Position numbers and translations under genes: made by a program
Notes under the pieces: model-generated
What the model was told of the DNA's origin: nothing
Database searches by the model: none
Seen by the model: the letters and a program-made list of their open reading frames with translations, nothing else
DNA from: Pseudomonadota bacterium
Lineage (GTDB): Bacteria; Pseudomonadota; Alphaproteobacteria; Rhizobiales; Beijerinckiaceae
DNA: 6,072 nt
Reading direction: 5' to 3'
Assembly: GCA_023423995.1 (NCBI GenBank)
Contig: JAFAEL010000014.1
Coordinates: forward strand, 1 to 6,072
Shown: piece after piece, positions 1 through 6,072 of the stretch
Layout: each line of letters opens with the position of its first letter
How positions within the stretch are numbered: the first letter of the stretch is position 1

Positions 1-1938
1 GTCTCCCACCATGAGGACGCGGCGCCCGGCGCGGCCGAGATCCTCGATGCGGGCGATCTTGCCCGACGGGGACAGCTCGGCGAACCACTCCTCGATGCCG
101 AGCGCAGCGGCCACCGACGCGACCGCGCTCCGGCGGTCGCCCGACAGGATCGAGACGCGGTAGCCGTCCCGCTGGAGGGCGGCGATCGTGGCCCTCGCGT
201 CCGGGCGGAGCGCCTGGTGGATCGGCAGGGCGACGGGCGCCCGATTGCCGAGGCGGATGCAGATGATGGACGCGTCCGGGTGGCGGGCCAGCACGGCCTC
301 GGCCTCGCGCCCGGCCGAGCAGAAGGCGGGCGAGCCGAGCCGCAGTTCCAGGCCGTCCAGGGTGGCGCGGACGCCGAGGCCGGCCGCCTCTTCCGCGCCG
401 GGGATCGGGGTCCGGTCCTGCGCGAGTTCCGACAGCGCTGAAGCCATCGGGTGGCGGCTCGAGAGCGCGAGCCGCGCCGCCATTTCCAGCATCGCGGGAT
501 CCACCACGGCGCCTTCCGCGAGCCGCGGCTCGGGCAGCGTCAGGGTGCCGGTCTTGTCGAACACGATCGTGTCGACCGCCGCATAGCGCTCCAGCGCATC
601 GCCCGAGGCGAGCAGGATGCCGTCGCGGAACAGGAGGCCCGCCGCCGCGACCTGCACGGCCGGGATGGCGAGGCCGAGCGCGCAGGGGCAGGTGATGATG
701 AGGACCGCGACCGCGTTCAGGATCGCGGCATGCCAGCCGCCACCCGCGAGCACCCAGCCGAGCAGCGTCAGGACGGCGGCGACATGGACGGTCGGGACGT
801 AGAGGCGGGTCGCTTGGCTCGCCAGATCCAGGATGCGCGAGCGGGCGTCGAGCGCGCGGCCCATCAGGGCCTCGACCTCGTCCAGGAAGGTGCCCTTCGC
901 GGCCGCCGTGACCCGCACGGTGATCGCGCCGTCGAAGTTCAGCGCGCCCGCATAGACGCGGCCGCCGGCCGCCAGCGGGACGGGTGCGGTCTCCCCCGTG
1001 ACGAGGCTGAGATCCGCCTGCGAGGAGCCGCGCTCGACGATGCCGTCCACGGGCATCCGTTCGCCCGGGCGGACGAGGACGAGATCGCCCGGCGCGAGGC
1101 TCGCGACCGGCACCTCCGTGACCTTGCCGGCCTCGTCGACGCGGCCGGCGCTCTCGCGGCGGAGCGCGGCGAGGTTCTCGGCCAGCGTACGGGTCCTGCG
1201 CCGCATCATCTGGTCGAGCACGCGCCCGATGAGCAGGAAGAAGAGCAGCATCACGGCGCCGTCGAAATAGGCGTGGTGCGCCCCGGTCGCGGTCTCGAAG
1301 ACCGACATGACGAGCGTCGCGACCACGCCGAGCGCGATCGGGAAATCCATGGTGACCCGTCCCGCCCGGAGGCCGCGGATCGCGCCCTGGAAGAAGGGCT
1401 GGCCCGCATAGGCGACGGCCGGCAGCGCGACGAGCGCCTGCAGCCAGTGGAAGAAATCGCGGTTCTCGGCCGTCATGTCGGACACGTTGCCGGCCCAGAC
1501 CGAGACGGCGAGGAGCATCACGTTCATCGACGCGAAGCCCGCGACCGCGAGCGCCCGGATCAGGCGGCGGAGCTCGGCCTTCTCGGGCTCGTCCGCCCGG
1601 CGGGGATCGAAGGGCTGCGCGCCGTAGCCGAGCCCGTCGAGCTTCGCGATCACGGCTCCGGGATCCGCGGCCTGCCCGGCGGACCAGGTCACGGCGAGTC
1701 GTCGCTCGGAGAAATTCAGCCGCGCGAGGCTCACGCCCGCGAGCGATCCGATCTGGCGCTCGATCGTCGCCATGCAGCCCGCGCAGCGCACGCCCTCCAC
1801 GGCGAATTCGGCCCGCGAGGCGCCGTCGGGCTGCGCCTGGACGAAGCCGGAAAGGTCGCGTTCGGAGAGGCGCTTCGAGCCGTCATGCCAGGCGGCATGG
1901 GCTTCGAGATAGGCGAGGGCGTTGTCGCCGCAGCACAT
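1..1938 (-). CDS. ccoI: CcoI, cbb3-oxidase copper-transporting P1B-type ATPase (3' end cut by window)
   Basis: CcoI (FixI) is an inner-membrane ATPase that moves Cu(I) out of the cytoplasm for assembly of the haem-copper centre of CcoN. The frame is open for 646 codons from an ATG at 1938 to the window start. Visible in order: an N-terminal Cys pair (C2, C3); a heavy-metal-associated domain with CAGC at 52-55; about four hydrophobic helices between 125 and 245; the actuator motif TGET at 314-317; two helices at about 378-432 with the metal-binding CPC at 417-419; the phosphorylation motif DKTGT at 461-465 (D461 phosphorylated); the nucleotide-domain HP at 496-497; and SGDR at 599-602. The frame stops inside the hinge motif (MVGD, 643-646), so the last two helices, roughly 80-120 residues, lie outside. 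It starts 29 bases after the ccoH stop, with only a weak Shine-Dalgarno sequence. CPC plus the ccoGH context makes CcoI clearly better than a general CopA exporter. Confidence 0.97.
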   Translation of the reverse strand, partial: MCCGDNALAYLEAHAAWHDGSKRLSERDLSGFVQAQPDGASRAEFAVEGVRCAGCMATIERQIGSLAGVSLARLNFSERRLAVTWSAGQAADPGAVIAKLDGLGYGAQPFDPRRADEPEKAELRRLIRALAVAGFASMNVMLLAVSVWAGNVSDMTAENRDFFHWLQALVALPAVAYAGQPFFQGAIRGLRAGRVTMDFPIALGVVATLVMSVFETATGAHHAYFDGAVMLLFFLLIGRVLDQMMRRRTRTLAENLAALRRESAGRVDEAGKVTEVPVASLAPGDLVLVRPGERMPVDGIVERGSSQADLSLVTGETAPVPLAAGGRVYAGALNFDGAITVRVTAAAKGTFLDEVEALMGRALDARSRILDLASQATRLYVPTVHVAAVLTLLGWVLAGGGWHAAILNAVAVLIITCPCALGLAIPAVQVAAAGLLFRDGILLASGDALERYAAVDTIVFDKTGTLTLPEPRLAEGAVVDPAMLEMAARLALSSRHPMASALSELAQDRTPIPGAEEAAGLGVRATLDGLELRLGSPAFCSAGREAEAVLARHPDASIICIRLGNRAPVALPIHQALRPDARATIAALQRDGYRVSILSGDRRSAVASVAAALGIEEWFAELSPSGKIARIEDLGRAGRRVLMVGD

Positions 1939-1967
1939 GATGTCTGGACCGGTTCCGGTGGTGCCGC

Positions 1968-2480
1968 TCAGGGCAGGAGAAGGCGCGACCGGCGCCGGTG
2001 CAGGCGCTCGCCGCCCTGGCTCAGGTCGACCACGATGTCCCACTGGCCGGGCGGGACGTGGTCGATGACGGCGAGGTACGTGCCGGGCGCGGTCTCGATG
2101 AGATCGGCCGCGCGGTCGAGGCGCTTGTCGGTGGGCCGCTCGACCGAGACGCGCGCCGCGAGGCCGCCGAGCGGGGCGCCGTCGCGATCGCGGCCCCGCA
2201 CGGTGAGGGACAGGCCGTTCCCGCCGGTCCGCCTCGTGTCGAGATCGACCGTCCAGCCGCGCGCATCCTGCTCGCGGGCGACGTTCAGCTCGGCGTTGTA
2301 GCGCTTGCCGGCCGCATAGGGCGAGCGCTCCTCGAGGCCCGACCAGGTCCGGATCGCCGAGGTGATCAGGAAGGTATCCGCGGCCGCGATCGTGCCGAAG
2401 AAGGCCGCGAAGATCAGGAAGACCTTGCGGCCGGTGAGGCGGAAGCCCGGCGTGGGGGCGTTCAGCGTCTCGGTGCTCAT
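1968..2480 (-). CDS. ccoH: CcoH/FixH, cbb3 oxidase assembly protein
   Basis: CcoH is a small inner-membrane protein needed for assembly or stability of cbb3 oxidase; in Rhodobacter it is known to associate with the oxidase subunits. The frame gives 170 residues, the usual FixH size. One hydrophobic helix lies at about 19-41, after a short basic N-terminus (TGRK at 16-19). A soluble, probably periplasmic domain follows, with FixH-like features: YNAELNVAREQD at about 61-72, GW at 75-76, a beta-rich segment with the Pro-Thr pair at 116-117, and PGQWDIVVDL at 144-153. The C-terminus is basic (HRRRSR, 161-166). The ATG is 2 bases after the ccoG stop, and a plausible Shine-Dalgarno sequence AAGG (2491-2494) lies in the last ccoG codons, so translation is probably coupled to ccoG. 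Upstream, this reading frame stays open through ccoG out of frame; that extension is not real. Confidence 0.95.
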   Translation of the reverse strand: MSTETLNAPTPGFRLTGRKVFLIFAAFFGTIAAADTFLITSAIRTWSGLEERSPYAAGKRYNAELNVAREQDARGWTVDLDTRRTGGNGLSLTVRGRDRDGAPLGGLAARVSVERPTDKRLDRAADLIETAPGTYLAVIDHVPPGQWDIVVDLSQGGERLHRRRSRLLLP

Positions 2481-2482
2481 CG

Positions 2483-3982
2483 TCAGGGCGCCTTGAAATG
2501 GTCTTCGGCCATCGCGCGGTCGCCTGTGGTCGGATCGCTGATGACGAAGGTGAGCTCGGTCGACTTCTCCAGCTTCGTGCCGGCTGGGGAGAAGACGAGG
2601 ACCCGGAACTCCTGGGTGGAGTCTGAAGGCACGCGGAGGCTGCTGCCCGAGGCGCCGACGACCTCGGCGCGCAGCGGCAGCGGGCCCTCGACGGCAAGGG
2701 TGAACACGCGCTCGATCGGCCGCTTGTTGAGGACGCGCAGCGTGTAGCCGTTGCGGATCGAGCCGTCGGCGAGCGTCACGAAGATCGGGTTGCGATCGTG
2801 GAGGACGCTGAGCCCGGTCAGGTCGCGGGTCACGAGGTTGTAGAGCATCGTCCCGCCCACGCCCGCGATCATGGCGGCGTAGAGCAGCGTCCGGACCCGC
2901 AGCGGCTTCAGGATCGCGGGCTTCCCGGCAGCCCGCGCCTGGCAATTCGCGTCGGTGTCGTAGGCGATCAGGCCCTCGGGGCGGCCGAGCTTCAGCATCA
3001 CGGTGTTGCAGGCATCGGCGCAGAGCCCGCACTGGATGCATTCCATCTGCAGCCCGTCGCGGATGTCGATGCCGGCCGGGCAGGCCGTCACGCACTGGAA
3101 GCAGTCGACGCAATCGCCGGCCGGCTGGCCCGCGGCACGAAGGGCGTCCGCCTTCTTGGCTGCGACGCGCGGCTCGCCGCGGTCGTACCGATAGGTGATC
3201 GCGAGGGAATGCTTGTCGGTCAGCGCGCCCTGGATGCGCGGCCAGGGACACATATAGGTGCAGACCTGCTCGCGCATGTGGCCGGCCAGCAGGTAGGTGG
3301 TGCCCGTCAGGACGAGGATGGCCGCATAGGCCACGGGCGGCGCGCTGAAGGTCGCAAGCTGCACCACGAGGGTGGGCGCATCCGCGAAGTAGAGGACCCA
3401 GGCGCCCCCGGTCCACCAGGCGATCAGCAGCCAGCACGAATGCTTGAGGAGCCGCAGCGTGAACTTCTCGAGGCTCATCGGAGCGGCGTCGAGCTTCATC
3501 CGGGCGCGCCGATCGCCCTCGATCAGGCGCTCGACCGCCATGAAGAGATCGGTCCAGACGGTCTGCGGGCAGAAGTACCCGCACCAGACGCGGCCCGCGA
3601 CCGCGTTCATGGCGAAGAGGATCAGCGCCGCCAGGATCAGGAGGCCCATCACGTAGGTGACGTCCTGCGGCCAGAGCTCGATGAAGAAGAAGTAGAACCG
3701 GCCCTTGTCGAGATCGAGCAGCACCGCCTGATCGGGCTGGCCCGCGCCGCGGTCCCAGCGCAGGAAGGGCAGGCCGTAATAGACCACCATCGCGAGCGCC
3801 AGGATCGCCCACTTGGCCGTCCTGAACTTGCCGCGGACGCCGGCCGGGTGGATCTTCACCCGCGAGGCGTAGAGCTGGCCCTCGGTGGCGGACGGGCGCT
3901 CGGAGGTAGGCCGCATCACCTTGCGGCGGCCTTCGAGAACGGTGACCGATCCTGTCCGTTGCGCGTGTTCGGCGAGCGCCAT
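2483..3982 (-). CDS. ccoG: CcoG/FixG, membrane iron-sulfur cupric reductase for cbb3 assembly
   Basis: CcoG is an integral-membrane iron-sulfur protein. The family was shown in Rhodobacter capsulatus to reduce Cu(II) to Cu(I), supplying the form CcoI transports. From the ATG at 3982 the product has 499 residues. Hydrophobic helices lie at about 58-74, 110-129, 183-200, 216-234 and 365-383. Conserved membrane-proximal Cys motifs are WCGYFCP (C134, C138) and CTYMCPW (C241, C245). Two 4Fe-4S ferredoxin motifs follow: C291, C294, C297, C301 and C315, C318, C321, C325. A C-terminal Ig-like, FixG-type domain runs from about 390 to the end. The N-terminal motif LYASRVKIHP (about 38-47) is typical of the family. 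The start is uncertain: a TTG directly before the ATG, or an ATG at 3916 (477 residues), are alternatives; a weak GGACAGG lies 5' of 3982. A candidate FNR/FixK box lies about 75 bases upstream. Confidence 0.97.
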   Translation of the reverse strand: MALAEHAQRTGSVTVLEGRRKVMRPTSERPSATEGQLYASRVKIHPAGVRGKFRTAKWAILALAMVVYYGLPFLRWDRGAGQPDQAVLLDLDKGRFYFFFIELWPQDVTYVMGLLILAALILFAMNAVAGRVWCGYFCPQTVWTDLFMAVERLIEGDRRARMKLDAAPMSLEKFTLRLLKHSCWLLIAWWTGGAWVLYFADAPTLVVQLATFSAPPVAYAAILVLTGTTYLLAGHMREQVCTYMCPWPRIQGALTDKHSLAITYRYDRGEPRVAAKKADALRAAGQPAGDCVDCFQCVTACPAGIDIRDGLQMECIQCGLCADACNTVMLKLGRPEGLIAYDTDANCQARAAGKPAILKPLRVRTLLYAAMIAGVGGTMLYNLVTRDLTGLSVLHDRNPIFVTLADGSIRNGYTLRVLNKRPIERVFTLAVEGPLPLRAEVVGASGSSLRVPSDSTQEFRVLVFSPAGTKLEKSTELTFVISDPTTGDRAMAEDHFKAP

Positions 3983-4017
3983 CAAACCTGTCCAGCCGCG
4001 TGACCGCGGAAACGAGA

Positions 4018-4041
4018 ACGCCGCCCTACCAAGGGCGGCGT
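4018..4041 (-). terminator. Terminator-like hairpin after ccoP
   Basis: A perfect 10-bp stem (ACGCCGCCCT at 4018-4027 with AGGGCGGCGT at 4032-4041) closes a 4-base loop. Read on the minus strand it follows ccoP by 44 bases and is followed by a moderately T-rich run, TCTCGTTT, then GC-rich sequence. The T run is imperfect, so termination may be partial. On the plus strand no T run follows, so it is assigned to the minus-strand operon. That it ends the ccoNOQP transcript is an inference from stem quality and position. Confidence 0.65.
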
Positions 4042-4050
4042 CTTCGCTGG

Positions 4051-4064
4051 TTGATCTGGCTCAA
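4051..4064. promoter_or_regulatory. Candidate FNR/FixK-type binding site upstream of ccoG
   Basis: The sequence TTGAT-CTGG-CTCAA matches the FNR/FixK consensus TTGAT-N4-ATCAA at 9 of 10 defined positions; on the minus strand it reads TTGAG-CCAG-ATCAA. It lies in the gap between ccoP and ccoG, centred about 75 bases before the ccoG ATG. Such boxes are known upstream of fixGHIS/ccoGHIS operons in rhizobia, which supports oxygen-responsive control by a FixK- or FnrL-type regulator. If the centre sits at the usual -41.5, transcription would begin near 4016. I see no convincing -10 element, so the start point is not fixed. Confidence 0.65.
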
Positions 4065-4085
4065 GCGGCGGCTACGGGGTTCCCC

Positions 4086-4961
4086 TTACCGCCCTCCGCC
4101 GAGGCTGTGGACGTAGACGGCGAGCGACCGGATCGTGGCCTCGTCGAGCCGGCCTTCCCAGGCCGGCATCACGCCCTTGCGACCATTGGTGATGGTCGCG
4201 ATGACCTGCTCGGGCGAGGAGCCGTAGAGCCAGATCGGGTCGGTCAGGTCGGGCGCGCCGACCTCCTGCTTTCCCTTCGCGTTGTCGCCATGGCAGGCGG
4301 CGCAGTTCTGGGCGTAGGTGGCGGCGCCCTTGCCGAGGTCGAGCTTGGCGTCGAACGCCTTGCCCGAGAGCGACAGGACGTAGTTCGCGACCGAGCGGAT
4401 CTCGTCCCGCTTCAGGATGCCGTCGCGGCCGAAGGCCATCATCTCGCCCGCATGGCTCTCGGGATGCGCGGTGCGGGCGCCGAACCGGATGGTCTTCTCG
4501 ATCTCCGGCAGCGTGCCGCCCCAGAGCCACTCGTCGTCCTGCAGGTTCGGATAGCCGGTGCGGCCGGTCGCGGAGGTGCCGTGGCAGCCCGCGCAATTGT
4601 CGCCGAAGGCGGCCTTGCCGGTCGCGAGCGCGAGGTTGAGCAGGTTGGGATCCTTCCGGATCTCCTCCCAGGACGCGCTCTCGATCTGCGCCTGGCCGCG
4701 TGCGGCCCGGGCCTCGCGCGCCTTCGCGACGTCCTCAAGGACGAGCTCGCGCTGCGAGTAGCCCAGCAATCCCGTCGTGTAGTTGGAGACCAGCGGCCAG
4801 GCCGGGTAGGCGACCCAATAGCCGAAGGCCCAGATGATCGTCGCGTAGAGGCTGTACAGCCACCAGCGCGGCAGCGGGTTGTTCAGCTCCCGGATGCCGT
4901 CCCATTCGTGGCCGGTGGTTTCGCCGGAATCGTCCGGCGACTTGAGGGCAGACTCTGCCAC
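4086..4961 (-). CDS. ccoP: CcoP, dihaem c-type cytochrome subunit of cbb3 oxidase
   Basis: CcoP passes electrons from soluble or membrane cytochrome c to CcoO and the CcoN catalytic centre. The 291-residue product begins with a cytoplasmic segment holding HEWDGIRELNNPLPRWW (18-34), the family signature. One membrane helix follows at about 35-56, then a linker. Two periplasmic cytochrome c domains have haem sites CAGCH (C123, C126, H127) and CAACH (C220, C223, H224). Likely distal methionines are in GEMMAF (M174 or M175) and GVMPAWEG (M265). The start is the GTG at 4961: it has a strong GAGGAG 8 bases upstream, and the family signature begins shortly after it. A longer frame from an ATG at 5027 would overlap ccoQ by about 60 bases and adds only an Arg/Pro-rich tail, so it is rejected. 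The gene starts 5 bases after ccoQ stops. Confidence 0.98.
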   Translation of the reverse strand: MAESALKSPDDSGETTGHEWDGIRELNNPLPRWWLYSLYATIIWAFGYWVAYPAWPLVSNYTTGLLGYSQRELVLEDVAKAREARAARGQAQIESASWEEIRKDPNLLNLALATGKAAFGDNCAGCHGTSATGRTGYPNLQDDEWLWGGTLPEIEKTIRFGARTAHPESHAGEMMAFGRDGILKRDEIRSVANYVLSLSGKAFDAKLDLGKGAATYAQNCAACHGDNAKGKQEVGAPDLTDPIWLYGSSPEQVIATITNGRKGVMPAWEGRLDEATIRSLAVYVHSLGGGR

Positions 4962-4966
4962 GGGAC

Positions 4967-5116
4967 TTACTCCTCGGTGAGGGGCATGCGGGACGCGGCG
5001 TCGAAGCGCGCCCGGTTGCGGGGCCACAGCGCGTAGAGCAGCACCGCGCAGAACATGCCGACGAAGTAGAGAAGGCCGCTCGTCTGGGCGAAGCTCGAGG
5101 CGAACTCGTAGTTCAT
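4967..5116 (-). CDS. ccoQ: CcoQ, small single-helix subunit of cbb3 oxidase
   Basis: This short gene encodes 49 residues, matching the usual CcoQ size. The product begins MNYEFASSFAQTSGL, has one membrane helix at about 13-31 (rich in Leu, Phe, Val, Ala), then the family-typical LWPRNRARFDAASRMPL and an acidic end, TEE. CcoQ is not catalytic; it stabilises the oxidase, especially the CcoP association, and in Rhodobacter sphaeroides has been linked to signalling electron flow. The ATG lies 4 bases after the ccoO stop. GAGG (5124-5127), which overlaps the end of ccoO, is 7 bases upstream of it. The position between ccoO and ccoP is diagnostic, because the sequence of CcoQ is weakly conserved. 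Confidence 0.95.
   Translation of the reverse strand: MNYEFASSFAQTSGLLYFVGMFCAVLLYALWPRNRARFDAASRMPLTEE
4970..4975 (-). promoter_or_regulatory. Shine-Dalgarno sequence that sets the ccoP GTG start
   Basis: GAGGAG on the minus strand lies inside the last two sense codons of ccoQ (both Glu), 8 bases before the GTG at 4961. Its strength and spacing decide the start of ccoP, and its position predicts translational coupling of ccoP to ccoQ. Confidence 0.8.
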
Positions 5117-5120
5117 GGCG

Positions 5121-5864
5121 TCACCTCAGGTCCTTCTTGGCGTCGTAGAGCTTGAAATCCACCATCGTGCCGAGGACCTGCAGGTAGGCCACGAGGGCGT
5201 CGAGCTCGGTCGGCTGCTGCCGGGCCGGGCCGGCATCGCGCGCGACCGCACCGGGATAGCGCTTCTGCAACTCGTCCAGGGACGGGTCGTCCGGATTGGC
5301 CTGGGCGAGCAGGTCGGCGCGCGCTTTCAGGATCATGTCGTCCGTATAGGGGACGCCGAGCCGCTGGTTGGCCTTCAGGTCCGCCACGATGCTGCCGGTG
5401 TCGAGCGGCTTCGTGAGGAACGGATAGGCCGGCATGATGGAGGTCGGCACGACCGAGCGCGGGTCCTTCAGGTGCTCGCGGTGCCACTCGTCCGAATACT
5501 TGCCGCCGACGCGCGCGAGGTCCGGGCCGGTGCGCTTGGAGCCCCACTGGAAGGGGTGGTCGTACATGCTCTCGGCCGCGAGCGAGTAATGGCCGTAGCG
5601 CTCGACCTCGTCCCGCATCGGGCGGATCATCTGGCTGTGGCAGAGATAGCAGCCTTCGCGGATGTAGATGTTGCGGCCGGCGAGCTCGAGCGGCGTGTAG
5701 GGCCGCATGCCGGCCACCTTCTCGACCGTGCTCTTCAGGTAGAAGAGCGGTGCGATCTCGATGATGCCGCCGATCGAGACGACGATCAGGATGCCGATCA
5801 GAAGAACGATCGAGTGCTTCTCGAAGAACTCGTGCTTCTTCCAGATTGCGTTTGCGCTGCTCAT
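5121..5864 (-). CDS. ccoO: CcoO, monohaem c-type cytochrome subunit of cbb3 oxidase
   Basis: CcoO is the membrane-anchored cytochrome c that hands electrons from CcoP to the CcoN catalytic subunit. The frame gives 247 residues, a normal family length. After a short N-terminus ([10 protein letters not shown], 9-18), one membrane helix lies at about 19-40. The periplasmic domain opens with the family motif [19 protein letters not shown] (54-72) and the haem c site CYLCH (C72, C75, H76), followed by [10 protein letters not shown]. Other conserved blocks are [19 protein letters not shown] (110-128) and SIMPAYPFL (142-150), whose M144 is the likely distal haem ligand. The start at 5864 follows the ccoN stop by 43 bases, with a weak Shine-Dalgarno sequence. 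All key residues are present. Confidence 0.98.
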   Translation of the reverse strand: MSSANAIWKKHEFFEKHSIVLLIGILIVVSIGGIIEIAPLFYLKSTVEKVAGMRPYTPLELAGRNIYIREGCYLCHSQMIRPMRDEVERYGHYSLAAESMYDHPFQWGSKRTGPDLARVGGKYSDEWHREHLKDPRSVVPTSIMPAYPFLTKPLDTGSIVADLKANQRLGVPYTDDMILKARADLLAQANPDDPSLDELQKRYPGAVARDAGPARQQPTELDALVAYLQVLGTMVDFKLYDAKKDLR

Positions 5865-5898
5865 GGCGAGCTTCTGCTTCCGTCGGTGAGGGAGAAGT

Positions 5899-5919
5899 CC
5901 GGCCGAATTACTCGGCCGG
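5899..5919 (-). repeat. Inverted repeat over the ccoN stop codon
   Basis: An 8-bp perfect stem (CCGGCCGA at 5899-5906 with TCGGCCGG at 5912-5919) flanks a 5-base loop that contains most of the ccoN stop codon. In the minus-strand transcript no U run follows it, so a simple intrinsic terminator is unlikely. It may act as an RNA stability or processing element between ccoN and ccoO; that role is inferred only from position. Confidence 0.5.
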
Positions 5920-6072
5920 GACGAGGCGGGGCTGGAGGGCCGGCTCGATCGGCCGGAGGGCGACTTCCTCCTCGCGGCCGCGGATGGTCATGACCACGTT
6001 GTAGGCCATGATCAGCCCGCCGATGAGGAACAGGACGCCCCCCAGGGCCCGCACCAGGTAGTAGGGCTGCAT
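5908..6072 (-). CDS. ccoN: CcoN, catalytic haem-copper subunit of cbb3 oxidase (C-terminal fragment)
   Basis: Only the last 54 codons and the stop are in the window; the gene continues past 6072. The ATG at the window edge is an internal methionine, not a start. The fragment begins [12 protein letters not shown], forms one hydrophobic helix at about fragment residues 5-27 (the last helix of the subunit), and continues [13 protein letters not shown], a typical CcoN C-terminus, before a short Pro-rich tail ending PAE. CcoN holds haem b, haem b3 and CuB and reduces oxygen, but all the His ligands lie outside this window. The call rests on the helix and tail sequence and on the position directly before ccoO. 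Confidence 0.93.
   Translation of the reverse strand: MQPYYLVRALGGVLFLIGGLIMAYNVVMTIRGREEEVALRPIEPALQPRLVPAE

Noticed and set aside
1948..1959. Inverted repeat ACCGG-TT-CCGGT in the ccoH-ccoI gap
   Set aside because: The arms are 5 bases with a 2-base loop, too short to form a stable RNA hairpin and easily due to chance at this GC content.
451..2301. A 616-codon open frame on the plus strand
   Set aside because: It lies antisense to ccoI and the end of ccoH, is full of Arg, Asp, His and Glu in a low-complexity pattern, and shows no family motifs. It is an artefact of high G/C at third codon positions of the real genes.
1968..3812. A 614-codon minus-strand frame suggesting a large fusion ending in CcoH
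   Set aside because: Upstream of 2480 it runs through ccoG in the wrong frame. Only the part from the ATG at 2480 has the features of CcoH, while the 4Fe-4S motifs are in the other frame.
2798..4003. A 401-codon open frame on the plus strand
   Set aside because: It is antisense to ccoG, with the same Arg/Asp/His/Gly-rich composition and no recognisable domain.
3996..4009. Small hairpin CCGCG-TGAC-CGCGG before ccoG
   Set aside because: A 5-bp stem in GC-rich DNA is expected by chance and has no T run; not enough to call a regulatory element.
4962..5027. A 22-residue N-terminal extension of CcoP from an ATG at 5027
   Set aside because: It overlaps ccoQ, is Arg/Pro-rich, and the GTG at 4961 has a much better ribosome binding site.
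3885..5036. A 383-codon open frame on the plus strand
   Set aside because: It is antisense to ccoP and crosses the ccoP-ccoG junction; ccoP has clear haem motifs on the other strand.
5115..5993. A 292-codon open frame on the plus strand
   Set aside because: It is antisense to ccoO, which has a clear CYLCH haem site and normal length.
1..6072. A novel system, mobile element or CRISPR array
   Set aside because: All genes fit the known cbb3 oxidase and assembly set in standard order. I saw no transposase, direct-repeat array, integration site or unexplained gap longer than 103 bases.

Overview
The window holds most of a cbb3-type cytochrome c oxidase locus. Every gene lies on the minus strand, so transcription runs from high to low coordinates. 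The order is ccoN (3' end only), ccoO, ccoQ, ccoP, a 103-base gap, then ccoG, ccoH, ccoI (cut by the window start). The DNA is very GC-rich with strong third-position G/C bias. The protein sequences and the ccoNOQP-ccoGHI order fit an alphaproteobacterium, and a Rhizobiales lineage such as Methylobacteriaceae is my best guess. No taxonomic marker is present, so this is an inference.

Structural operon (about 6072 down to 4086): the last 54 codons of ccoN, then complete ccoO (one CxxCH heme site), ccoQ (49 codons, a single-helix subunit) and ccoP (two CxxCH heme sites). The ccoO-ccoQ and ccoQ-ccoP gaps are only 4 and 5 bases. The Shine-Dalgarno sequence of each downstream gene overlaps the end of the gene before it, which suggests tight co-translation. 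The products form the terminal oxidase that takes electrons from the cytochrome c pool to a high-affinity haem-copper site in CcoN and pumps protons under low oxygen.

Junction (3983-4085): this holds a near-perfect FNR/FixK-type palindrome (TTGAT-N4-CTCAA, 4051-4064) and a 10-bp GC-rich terminator-like hairpin (4018-4041). The simplest reading is that the structural operon ends here and an oxygen-responsive promoter starts the assembly operon.

Assembly operon (3982 down to 1 and beyond): ccoG (membrane polyferredoxin-type protein with cupric reductase role), ccoH (single-span assembly protein) and ccoI (P1B-type copper ATPase, 646 codons present). Together they reduce and deliver copper for the CcoN binuclear centre. 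A small ccoS gene would be expected just beyond the window start but cannot be seen.

I found no mobile element, CRISPR array, tRNA, rRNA or gene of unknown type. The locus is conserved and well understood. The points worth a second look are regulatory: the junction architecture, the hairpin over the ccoN stop codon, and the coupled non-ATG start of ccoP.
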